Source of the DNA: an uncultured Eubacteriales bacterium
Lineage (GTDB): Bacteria; Bacillota; Clostridia; Peptostreptococcales; Anaerovoracaceae
Length of the DNA stretch: 26,718 bases
Assembly (NCBI GenBank): GCA_900542295.1
Contig: UQNJ01000017.1
Location: 1 to 26,718 of the forward strand
Direction: 5' to 3'
The notes below the pieces were generated by a model. That model was not told where the DNA came from and made no database searches. It was given only the letters and a program-made list of their open reading frames with translations. The position numbers and the translations under genes are program-made. Positions 5,721-13,024 of the stretch are shown piece by piece. Numbering within the stretch: the stretch's first letter is position 1; every line of letters starts with the position of its first letter.

Positions 5721-7481
5721 ATCGATTACAAAAAGCTCATAATCCCAAATATACCATATCTGATCTTCTGGTATTTGGCAGATAAGATTGGATGGCTGTA
5801 CCGAATGGCAGAGGGCGAGCAGTTTGCGATCAGACTGTACAATGCTTTTTTGAATTTTGGAACAGCTTTTGAAAATCCATTGCCGAGTTTCCATCCGGCA
5901 GATGTGGTCATTGGTATTGTTGGTGCAGTTGCGGTAAGACTGATCATCTATTTTAAGGGAAAGAATGCGAAGAAATACCGACAGGGCATGGAGTATGGTT
6001 CAGCCAGGTGGGGAACCGCGCAGGATATCAAACCTTATATGGATGACAATCCGGAGAACAATATCATATTAACTGAGACAGAAGGGCTTACCATGAGCAG
6101 TAGGCCAAAGCAACCGAAGTATGCCAGAAATAAAAATGTAGTAGTGATCGGTGGTTCTGGATCTGGTAAGACCAGGTTCTTTGTAAAGCCAAATCTGATG
6201 CAGATGCATTCTTCTTATGTTGTGACCGATCCGAAAGGAACGGTTTTATTGGAAGTAGGGCGTATGCTGCAGAAAGGCGGATACGAGATCAAGGTCCTGA
6301 ATACCATCAATTTTAAGAAGAGTATGCATTATAACCCATTTGTGTATATCCGTTCTGAAAAGGATATTCTGAAACTGGTAAATACGATCATCGCCAATAC
6401 GAAGGGAGATGGCGATAAATCAGGGGAAGATTTCTGGGTGAAAGCAGAAAAACTATATTACCAGGCATTGATCGGTTACATCTGGTATGAAGCACCGGAG
6501 GAAGAGAAAAATATCATTACTCTGCTGGAGATGATCAACGCATCCGAAGCAAGGGAAGATGATGAGAACTTTAAAAATGCTGTCGATCTGATGTTTGACG
6601 AGCTTGAACAAAGAGAGCCGGAACATTTTGCAGTACGCCAATATAAGAAATACAAATTGGCGGCGGGCAAGACAGCAAAATCTATTTTAATTTCATGTGG
6701 TACGAGATTGGCACCATTTGATATTGCAGAATTAAGAGAAGTTATGAGTTATGATGAGTTGGAGCTGGACTCTCTGGGAGAGAGAAAAACAGCTCTTTTT
6801 ATTATTCCGTCGGATACGGATGGAACCTTTGACTTTGTAACGGCTTTATGTGTGAGTCAGATGATGAACATTCTTTGTACCAAAGCAGATGACGAATATG
6901 GTGGAAGACTTCCAATCCATGTACGCTGTCTGTTTGATGAATTTGCAAATATCAAAATTCCGGATATGCAAAGATTGATTGCGGTTATCCGAAGCAGAGA
7001 GATCAGTGCATGTTTGATCTTACAGTCGCAGTCCCAGTTAAAAGCTATCTATAAAGATCACGCTGATACGATTCTGGGTAACTGTGACGCAACGTTATTT
7101 CTTGGCGGAAAAGAAAGTTCTACCTTGAAAGAAATGTCCGAAATGCTTGGTAAAGAAACGATTGACCTTTATAACACATCTGACACCAGAGGAACCAGTC
7201 GAAGTTATGGTATCAACTACCAGAAAACAGGTAAGGAACTGATGTCAAAGGATGAGCTGGCGGTTATGGATGGAGGAAAATGTATCTTGCAGCTTCGAGG
7301 TGTGAGACCATTTTTCAGCAACAAGTTCGATATTACCAAACACAAACGATATCGCGAGCTGTCGGACAGTAATCCAAAGTATGCTTTTGATATTGAAAAG
7401 TATATGAAACATCAGTTGGTTCTAAGAAAGAATGAGCCGATTGAGATTCACGAGATTGATCTCGAAGAGGAAACAGTATGA
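5721..7481 (+). CDS. VirD4/TraG-type coupling protein (T4CP)
   Basis: This is a hexameric ATPase that hands relaxase-DNA to the secretion channel. From the first proposed codon it is 586 aa. It has two N-terminal membrane segments (about residues 5-20 and 55-75), the 'YGSARWGTA' motif, Walker A GGSGSGKT at 144-151 and Walker B 'CLFDEFANI'. The coupling-protein pattern 'VIRSREISACLILQSQSQL' follows. The start is odd: the frame is open from 5682 but has no ATG, GTG or TTG before TTG 5775. That TTG has no ribosome binding site and would cut into the first membrane helix. The family N-terminus '(M)DYKKLI.PNIPYL' aligns with an ATC at 5721, eight nt after GGAG, which I take as the probable start. 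Confidence 0.9.
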   Translation: MDYKKLIIPNIPYLIFWYLADKIGWLYRMAEGEQFAIRLYNAFLNFGTAFENPLPSFHPADVVIGIVGAVAVRLIIYFKGKNAKKYRQGMEYGSARWGTAQDIKPYMDDNPENNIILTETEGLTMSSRPKQPKYARNKNVVVIGGSGSGKTRFFVKPNLMQMHSSYVVTDPKGTVLLEVGRMLQKGGYEIKVLNTINFKKSMHYNPFVYIRSEKDILKLVNTIIANTKGDGDKSGEDFWVKAEKLYYQALIGYIWYEAPEEEKNIITLLEMINASEAREDDENFKNAVDLMFDELEQREPEHFAVRQYKKYKLAAGKTAKSILISCGTRLAPFDIAELREVMSYDELELDSLGERKTALFIIPSDTDGTFDFVTALCVSQMMNILCTKADDEYGGRLPIHVRCLFDEFANIKIPDMQRLIAVIRSREISACLILQSQSQLKAIYKDHADTILGNCDATLFLGGKESSTLKEMSEMLGKETIDLYNTSDTRGTSRSYGINYQKTGKELMSKDELAVMDGGKCILQLRGVRPFFSNKFDITKHKRYRELSDSNPKYAFDIEKYMKHQLVLRKNEPIEIHEIDLEEETV

Positions 7482-7497
7482 GTATAAGACTAACGCA

Positions 7498-7536
7498 GGC
7501 AGGTTTTGCTAGAAATAAGCAGGACTTGCCTTTTTT
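7498..7536 (+). terminator. Hairpin with T-run between coupling protein and first Maff2 gene
   Basis: GGCAGGT (7498-7504) pairs with ACTTGCC (7524-7530), with an inner TGCT/AGCA helix and a TTTTTT run. An outer AACGCA/TGCGTT pair (7492-7497 with 7535-7540) could compete. It looks like a partial terminator or an mRNA processing/stability element inside the transfer operon. Confidence 0.65.
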
Positions 7537-7564
7537 GCGTTCATGAATGAGAGGAGGAATGTGA

Positions 7565-7777
7565 ATGGCATTTTTTGCTAGTGCAGTAGGTGTATTACAG
7601 ACTTTAGTAATCGCTCTTGGAGCAGGTCTTGGTATCTGGGGTGTTATCAACCTTATGGAAGGATATGGTAACGATAATCCGGGTGCAAAGTCTCAGGGTA
7701 TGAAGCAGCTAATGGCTGGCGGTGGTGTAGCCCTGATCGGTACAACCTTAGTTCCATTACTGTCCGGTTTATTTTAA
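7565..7777 (+). CDS. Maff2-family mobile element membrane protein, copy 1
   Basis: This 70-aa hydrophobic protein begins MAFFASAVGV, the signature of the Maff2 family encoded between VirD4 and VirB6 genes in Clostridia ICEs. Two membrane helices (about residues 7-31 and 50-69) flank a short hydrophilic loop with 'EGYGNDNPGAKSQG'. GGAGG lies upstream of the ATG. The arrangement resembles a VirB2-like pilin or a small channel subunit, but that role is inference from size, topology and position. The gene has hairpins on both sides and is followed 84 nt later by a second copy with an identical protein sequence. Confidence 0.85.
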   Translation: MAFFASAVGVLQTLVIALGAGLGIWGVINLMEGYGNDNPGAKSQGMKQLMAGGGVALIGTTLVPLLSGLF

Positions 7778-7812
7778 CCGGCAGAGGAAATAGAAACTGA
7801 TTAACAAGTCTT

Positions 7813-7841
7813 GGGGTGCTTGAAATACAGCATCCCTTTTT
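7813..7841 (+). terminator. Intrinsic terminator between the two Maff2 copies
   Basis: GGGGTGCT (7813-7820) pairs with AGCATCCC (7829-7836), with one G-T pair, an 8-nt loop and five Ts. As it stands within the transfer operon it must be leaky, antiterminated or bypassed by a promoter. Confidence 0.7.
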
Positions 7842-7861
7842 GTATGGAAAGGAGGATGCGG

Positions 7862-8074
7862 ATGGCGTTTTTTGCTAGTGCAGTAGGTGTATTACAGACC
7901 TTAGTAATCGCTCTTGGAGCAGGTCTTGGCATCTGGGGCGTTATCAACCTGATGGAAGGTTATGGTAACGATAATCCGGGTGCAAAATCCCAGGGTATGA
8001 AACAGCTTATGGCAGGTGGCGGTGTTGCTCTTATCGGAACAACTCTTGTACCACTTCTTTCAGGCTTGTTTTAA
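7862..8074 (+). CDS. Maff2-family mobile element membrane protein, copy 2
   Basis: This is the second 70-aa Maff2 protein, identical to copy 1 in every residue although 25 of its 70 codons differ. The start at 7862 has AAAGGAGG just upstream, and a longer upstream frame extension passes through the terminator and is not credible. The features are the same two membrane helices and polar loop. Keeping the protein identical while DNA diverges implies strong selection on the product. An exact duplicate may raise dosage, as expected for a subunit needed in many copies. It precedes the VirB6-like gene with one hairpin between. Confidence 0.85.
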   Translation: MAFFASAVGVLQTLVIALGAGLGIWGVINLMEGYGNDNPGAKSQGMKQLMAGGGVALIGTTLVPLLSGLF

Positions 8075-8080
8075 CCTTTG

Positions 8081-8106
8081 CTGCATGGTTCGAAAGGGCC
8101 ATGCAG
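8081..8106 (+). other. Perfect 8-bp hairpin after the second Maff2 gene
   Basis: CTGCATGG (8081-8088) and CCATGCAG (8099-8106) form a perfect stem with a 10-nt loop, followed only by TATTT. The tail is too weak for a confident terminator, so an mRNA-stabilising or processing hairpin is as likely. Confidence 0.5.
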
Positions 8107-8135
8107 TATTTAAGAAAGTAAGGAGGAAGTAGCGG

Positions 8136-9005
8136 TTGTTTGATTTATTTGAAAAGATTGAGGAGGCCATCAGGGAACTCCTCACCAATTTTGTATCGAG
8201 CAATCTGACTACCATGTTCACCGATGTAAATGATAAGACCGGTACCATTGCTGCGGAGGTAGGACAGACTCCGCAAGCGTGGAACAGCGGTATCTTTAAC
8301 ATGATAGAGAGTTTATCAAACTCCGTGATCATTCCAATTGCCGGGATGATCATCACGTTTGTGTTGTGTTATGAATTGATCAGTATGGTAACAGAAAGGA
8401 ACAATATGCACGAGATTGATACATGGATGTTCTTTAAGTGGGTGTTCAAATCTTTTATTGCTGTGTATCTGGTAACAAATACCTTTAATATCACCATGGC
8501 AATCTTTGATGTGGGGCAACATCTGGTCAACTCAGCGGCAGGCGTGATAGGAGGAAGCACGACCATTGATATAGCAAGTACCATAACTGAAATGGAAACT
8601 GCTATGGAGTCGATGGAGCTTGGTGAACTGTTGCAGCTTTCGTTGGAAACAATGTTAGTTTCGATGTGTATGAAGATTATTTCCATCCTAATCACCGTAG
8701 TCCTTTATGGACGTATGATTGAGATCTATTTATACACGTCAGTAGCACCGATTCCGTTTGCAACAATGACAAACAGGGAATGGGGTCAGATTGGAAATAA
8801 CTATGCAAGAGGACTTTTGGCATTGGGATTCCAGGGATTTTTCATCATTGTGATCGTAGGCATTTATTGTGTACTGGTCAATTCAATGACAGTCGCTGCG
8901 GATATTCATTCTGCATTGTTCTCAATAGCAGCTTACACCGTAATTCTTTGTTTCGCATTGTTTAAGACTGGAGGTATCTCTAAGTCGATCTTCAATGCAC
9001 ATTAG
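8136..9005 (+). CDS. VirB6/TrbL-like conjugal transfer membrane protein (CD1112 type)
   Basis: This is a 289-aa polytopic membrane protein that starts at TTG 8136 after AAGGAGG. It begins with an amphipathic 'LFDLFEKIEEAIRELLTNFVSSNL' helix and has about six hydrophobic segments. The family-like 'YTSVAPIPFATMTNREWGQ' loop is followed by 'NYARGLLALGFQGFFIIV'. Proteins like this form the inner channel of Gram-positive type IV secretion systems and sit after Maff2 and before PrgI and VirB4, exactly as here. The stop lies just before the methyltransferase start. I am confident of the role and moderately confident of the subfamily. Confidence 0.85.
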   Translation: MFDLFEKIEEAIRELLTNFVSSNLTTMFTDVNDKTGTIAAEVGQTPQAWNSGIFNMIESLSNSVIIPIAGMIITFVLCYELISMVTERNNMHEIDTWMFFKWVFKSFIAVYLVTNTFNITMAIFDVGQHLVNSAAGVIGGSTTIDIASTITEMETAMESMELGELLQLSLETMLVSMCMKIISILITVVLYGRMIEIYLYTSVAPIPFATMTNREWGQIGNNYARGLLALGFQGFFIIVIVGIYCVLVNSMTVAADIHSALFSIAAYTVILCFALFKTGGISKSIFNAH

Positions 9006-9018
9006 AAATGAGGTGTGG

Positions 9019-9648
9019 ATGGAAGAAAGGAAATATAAAGTAATTTACGCGGATCCACCCTGGCAGTACAGGGCATACACGAAAAAAGAAGGCGGGCGCA
9101 GTGCAGAGAGCCATTATCCGACTATGAATCTGGAAGATATCAAGAAACTTCCGATTGCAGGATTGGCTGATAAAGACTGTGCTCTTTTTATGTGGGTCAC
9201 ACTTCCGTGTTTAAGGGAAGGGTTATCCGTTCTGGATGCTTGGGGATTTCAGTATAAGACTATTGCATTTGTGTGGGTAAAGATGAATAAAAAGGCGGAC
9301 AGCCTGTTCTGGGGAATGGGTTATTGGACCAGAAGCAACGTGGAGTTCTGTATTCTGGCAACTAGAGGGAAGCCGAAAAGAGTTTCTGCCGGAGTGCATC
9401 AGGTGATTATGACGCATATTGAGGAACACAGTAAAAAACCACAGGAAGCAAGGATCAGAATTGAAAAACTGATGGGAGATGTTCCGCGTATTGAACTGTT
9501 TGCCAGACAGAAAAGTGAAGGCTGGGATGTCTGGGGAAATGAAGTAGAAAGCGATATTACGATGAAAGGAAGTGAAGAAGATGGCATATGTACAGGTACC
9601 AAAGGACTTGACGAAAGTAAAGACCAAAGTGATGTTCAACCTCACTAA
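9019..9648 (+). CDS. MT-A70-family adenine methyltransferase
   Basis: The chosen ATG (9019) follows GAGGTG and gives a 209-aa protein that opens 'MEERKYKVIYADPPW', the normal N-terminus. An ATG at 8995 is in frame but lies inside the VirB6 gene. DPPW is the catalytic motif of N6-adenine methyltransferases of the MT-A70/class beta type. Later come 'DCALFMWVTLP', 'GFQYKTIAFVWVK' and 'YWTRSNVEFCILATRG', and finally 'RIELFARQKSEGWDVWGNE', the usual end of the fold. No restriction endonuclease is nearby, so it is an orphan enzyme. It may protect or mark the transferred DNA. The last 68 nt overlap prgI, and the final ~25 residues after the fold look like overprinted tail. Confidence 0.88.
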   Translation: MEERKYKVIYADPPWQYRAYTKKEGGRSAESHYPTMNLEDIKKLPIAGLADKDCALFMWVTLPCLREGLSVLDAWGFQYKTIAFVWVKMNKKADSLFWGMGYWTRSNVEFCILATRGKPKRVSAGVHQVIMTHIEEHSKKPQEARIRIEKLMGDVPRIELFARQKSEGWDVWGNEVESDITMKGSEEDGICTGTKGLDESKDQSDVQPH

Positions 9649-9994
9649 GAGACAGCTCATCTGTTTCGGACTTGGAGGAGTTACAGCTGTTCCGGTCTAT
9701 TTTTTATCCAGAAGTCTTTTGGGGAACACGATGGCAGCAATGGCTATGATCTTAATAGCAATGCCATTTTTTATGTTTGCCATATATGAAAAAGATGGCA
9801 GACCATTAGAAAAGATTCTGATGAATATGATCCAGGTGAAATTCAAGCGACCTGGTATCCGACCATATCAGACAGAAAATTTTTATGCTGCCATTCAAAA
9901 AGAAATTAATGAGAAGGAGGTATCTGGTATTGGAAAAGAAAACAAAGGAGCCAGTCAAAGACACAAAAAGAGTGCCGGTAAGAACAAAGGTTAA
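9581..9994 (+). CDS. PrgI-family conjugation membrane protein
   Basis: This 137-aa protein starts at ATG 9581, where the sequence becomes the family-like 'MAYVQVPKDLTKVKTKVMFNLTKRQLICFG'. Two membrane helices follow near residues 28-45 and 50-70. The 'YEKDGRPLEKILMNMI' motif leads to a basic C-terminal tail. PrgI proteins are always found immediately before VirB4 in Gram-positive type IV secretion loci and are thought to anchor it (VirB3-like). It overlaps the methyltransferase by 68 nt and the VirB4 gene by 65 nt, so three genes share sequence. Confidence 0.85.
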   Translation: MAYVQVPKDLTKVKTKVMFNLTKRQLICFGLGGVTAVPVYFLSRSLLGNTMAAMAMILIAMPFFMFAIYEKDGRPLEKILMNMIQVKFKRPGIRPYQTENFYAAIQKEINEKEVSGIGKENKGASQRHKKSAGKNKG

Positions 9995-12389
9995 GGGTGG
10001 TCAGGAACAGGGTTCTATTCTTTCGGGAGAGCAGAAGAAAAAACTGGTAAAGAAAAAGCTCCGTGAAAAAAAGAACAGCAACGTTCCGAGAACGGCTCAG
10101 CAGAGCTTACCATATCAGGAAATGTTTCGAGACGGTATCTGTCGTGTAGATGATACCCATTATACGAAATGTATCATGTTTGGAGATATCAATTATCAGC
10201 TGGCACAGAACGAAGATAAAACAGCAGCATTTGAATACTGGTGTGATTTTTATAATTATTTTGATCCGAGCATTTCCATTCAGATCAGTTGTATGAACCA
10301 GTATGTAAATGTGAGCGAGATGGAAGGAAGTATTGAACTTCCAATGAAGAATGATGAGTTTGATGAGATTCGTGAAGAGTATGCAGGGGTTTTAAAGACG
10401 CAGCTTGCAAAAGGTAATAATGGTCTCATGCGTAAAAAGTATGTAACTTTTGGCATTGAGGCAGAAAATGTAAGAGTTGCAAAACCGAGACTGGAACGTA
10501 TCGAGACCGATATTATGAATAACTTAAAGGCTATGGGTGTCAGTTCCCATCCGTTATCCGGGTATGAGAGACTGAAACTTTTGTATCAGACCATGAATCC
10601 GGATCTGCAGGAACCGTTTTTGTTTAATTTTGATATGGTGGCAAGAACGGGACTTTCCACGAAAGACTTTATTGCACCGACCAGTTTCAACTTTGGGAAT
10701 AAATCGTATTTCCAGATGGGAAACAACATTGGTGCGGTATCGTTCTTACAGATTTTAGCGCCGGAGCTTTCAGATAAGATGCTGGCAGAATTTCTGGATA
10801 TGGATAATTCTATTGTAGTCAATCTTCATGTGCAGAGTATCGATCAGGCAAAAGCGATCCGTCAGATCAAGATGAAGATCACGGACCTAGATAAAATGAA
10901 GATTGAAGAGCAGAAGAAAGCAGTCCGTTCCGGCTATGATATGGATGTACTGCCATCGGACCTTGTGACCTATGGCGGCGAAGCTAAGAAACTTCTGGAA
11001 GATCTACAGAGCAGGAATGAGAGAATGTTTCTGGTAACGGTACTTATCATGAATACCGCAGATACAAAAAGAAAACTGGATAACATTATCATGCAGACGG
11101 CAGGTATTGCACAGAAATATAATTGTGCACTTAAGCGTCTGGATTATCAGCAGGAAGCAGGTGTTATGAGCAGCCTTCCGATCGGTATCAATCAGATTGA
11201 TATTCAGAGAGGATTGACTACTTCGGCAACTGCTATTTTTGTGCCTTTTACCACAGAAGAATTATTCCAGGATGGAGAGGCACTTTATTACGGGATCAAT
11301 GCTATCAGCAATAACATGATCATGGCGGACCGAAAACTTCTGAAGAATCCAAATGGATTGATCTTAGGTACGCCTGGTGCTGGTAAATCTTTCTCAGCAA
11401 AAAGAGAGATGACCAATGCGTTTTTGATCACAAGTGATGATATCATCATCTGTGATCCGGAGGGCGAGTACAGCCCACTTACCCAGATGCTTCACGGACA
11501 GGTGGTTCATATCTCACCAAACAGTAAGCAGTATGTGAATCCGATGGATATCAATCTGAATTATTCGGAGGATGAATCACCGATCTCCTTAAAGGCCGAT
11601 TTTGTATTGTCGTTGTGTGAATTGATCGTAGGAAATAAAAATGGTCTGGAACCGGTGGAGAAGACTATCATTGACCGTTGTGTGCGAATCATTTACCGAA
11701 AATATCTGGAAAATCCAGTACCGGAGAACATGCCGATTCTGGAAGATCTTTATAACTGTATTTTAGAACAGGAAGAGACAGAGGCAAAGCGTATTGCGAC
11801 AGCACTTGAAATTTATGTCAAAGGTTCCCTGAATGTATTCAATCATCGAACTAACGTGGATATCAGTAACCGTCTGGTTTGTTTTGATATCAAAGAACTG
11901 GGAAAACAGCTTAAGAAGATTGGGATGCTGGTAGTACAGGATCAGGTGTGGAACCGAGTGACCATCAATCGAGAAGCGAAAAAGTCCACCCGATATTATA
12001 TCGATGAAATGCATCTGCTTTTAAAAGAAGAACAGACAGCGGCTTATACGGTTGAAATCTGGAAGAGATTTCGTAAATGGGGTGGAATCCCGACAGGAAT
12101 TACCCAGAACGTAAAAGATCTGTTATCGTCTCGTGAGATTGAAAATATCTTTGAGAATTCTGATTTCATTTACATGTTAAATCAGGCGGGAGGCGACAGA
12201 CAGATCCTTGCGAAACAGTTAAATATCAGTCCTCATCAACTTAGTTTTGTGACAAATTCTAATGAAGGTGAAGGGCTGCTTTTTTATGGGAACACCATTA
12301 TCCCGTTCAAGGATAAATTCCCGAAAGAAACAAAGTTGTATGCGATCATGACGACCAAATTAAATGAGAGGTCGGAAATGAACGAATAA
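9930..12389 (+). CDS. virB4: VirB4-family conjugation ATPase
   Basis: The start at TTG 9930 lies nine nt after AAGGAGG (9914-9920), giving 819 aa; the upstream ATG-frame extension lies inside prgI and has no such site. After a basic N-terminus, the VirB4 N-domain runs to about residue 440. Walker A is GTPGAGKS near 480-487, then 'DDIIICDPEGEYSPLTQML' and the Walker B region 'RYYIDEMHLLL'. 'WGGIPTGITQNVKDLL' and 'FIYMLNQAGGDRQILAKQL' are classic VirB4/TraE signatures. The protein powers channel assembly and substrate transport at the membrane. The length is normal for the family and no motif is missing. Confidence 0.93.
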   Translation: MEKKTKEPVKDTKRVPVRTKVKGGQEQGSILSGEQKKKLVKKKLREKKNSNVPRTAQQSLPYQEMFRDGICRVDDTHYTKCIMFGDINYQLAQNEDKTAAFEYWCDFYNYFDPSISIQISCMNQYVNVSEMEGSIELPMKNDEFDEIREEYAGVLKTQLAKGNNGLMRKKYVTFGIEAENVRVAKPRLERIETDIMNNLKAMGVSSHPLSGYERLKLLYQTMNPDLQEPFLFNFDMVARTGLSTKDFIAPTSFNFGNKSYFQMGNNIGAVSFLQILAPELSDKMLAEFLDMDNSIVVNLHVQSIDQAKAIRQIKMKITDLDKMKIEEQKKAVRSGYDMDVLPSDLVTYGGEAKKLLEDLQSRNERMFLVTVLIMNTADTKRKLDNIIMQTAGIAQKYNCALKRLDYQQEAGVMSSLPIGINQIDIQRGLTTSATAIFVPFTTEELFQDGEALYYGINAISNNMIMADRKLLKNPNGLILGTPGAGKSFSAKREMTNAFLITSDDIIICDPEGEYSPLTQMLHGQVVHISPNSKQYVNPMDINLNYSEDESPISLKADFVLSLCELIVGNKNGLEPVEKTIIDRCVRIIYRKYLENPVPENMPILEDLYNCILEQEETEAKRIATALEIYVKGSLNVFNHRTNVDISNRLVCFDIKELGKQLKKIGMLVVQDQVWNRVTINREAKKSTRYYIDEMHLLLKEEQTAAYTVEIWKRFRKWGGIPTGITQNVKDLLSSREIENIFENSDFIYMLNQAGGDRQILAKQLNISPHQLSFVTNSNEGEGLLFYGNTIIPFKDKFPKETKLYAIMTTKLNERSEMNE

Positions 12390-12405
12390 GATTGGAGGAA
12401 ATAGG

Positions 12406-13008
12406 ATGAATGTAAATATGAAAAATTGTGGTGGTTATAATTGTGTACCGGATGCAGTGTTGAAACAGTTATTTGAGGATGTGGACAGTCTTGGCTGTAT
12501 GCTTGGCGAGCTGGTTTCTCTCTATGAGAAAGAAAGCATCTTGAAGAAACATCACAGAAAGTATCTTCACGTGAGAGAATATGCAGATAAAAAATGTGGC
12601 CTCTACAAAGAAAAGATGAAGGAGATTGCAAATCATTGGATGGATCAGAAAGTCACATGCGAAGATATGGGATGTAAAAATCCTACCGATGATCCATATG
12701 TTGAAGATGTTCTGAATGGAAAGGTGGCAGAAGAAGAGGCTGGCGAACTTCCATCAGAAGAACCGGTGGAGTTTTCCAAACTTCCAAAGGGAATGGTACT
12801 TATGACCAGTGATTCTCTTGGTGTGATGCATGATGATGTAATCTGCCTGACGGAAGGATTGGATGTGATGGTTGCCTTGTTAAGAGCAGTCATGGCGGGC
12901 TGTCCGATGAAGAAAGAAGATGTGGAGTCTGTTGTGAACATGACTTCGGATATGTCAGAAGAAGTGTTCCGACGCTGGGAAGAAGCAGAAATGATCGAAC
13001 TGGATTAG
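12406..13008 (+). CDS. Hypothetical ICE protein between VirB4 and NlpC/P60 (200 aa)
   Basis: ATG 12406 has GGAGG upstream and lies 16 nt after virB4. The 200-aa product is acidic and soluble, without signal peptide or membrane helix. The first 90 residues are helical with six cysteines (a CGGYNC pair and C's near 25, 63, 83 and 88), followed by a Glu-rich linker (residues 105-122). The C-terminal domain contains 'DVICLTEGLDVMVALLRAVMAGCPMKKEDVES' and ends 'RRWEEAEMIELD'. I do not recognise it. Position suggests an accessory component of the transfer machine. Confidence 0.65.
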   Translation: MNVNMKNCGGYNCVPDAVLKQLFEDVDSLGCMLGELVSLYEKESILKKHHRKYLHVREYADKKCGLYKEKMKEIANHWMDQKVTCEDMGCKNPTDDPYVEDVLNGKVAEEEAGELPSEEPVEFSKLPKGMVLMTSDSLGVMHDDVICLTEGLDVMVALLRAVMAGCPMKKEDVESVVNMTSDMSEEVFRRWEEAEMIELD

Positions 13009-13024
13009 GAAGGAGACCGTTTGG

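Noticed and set aside
4600..9005. oriT or relaxase in this part of the element
   Set aside because: No relaxase motif or long inverted repeat with a nic-like site was found between these genes; both are expected outside the window.
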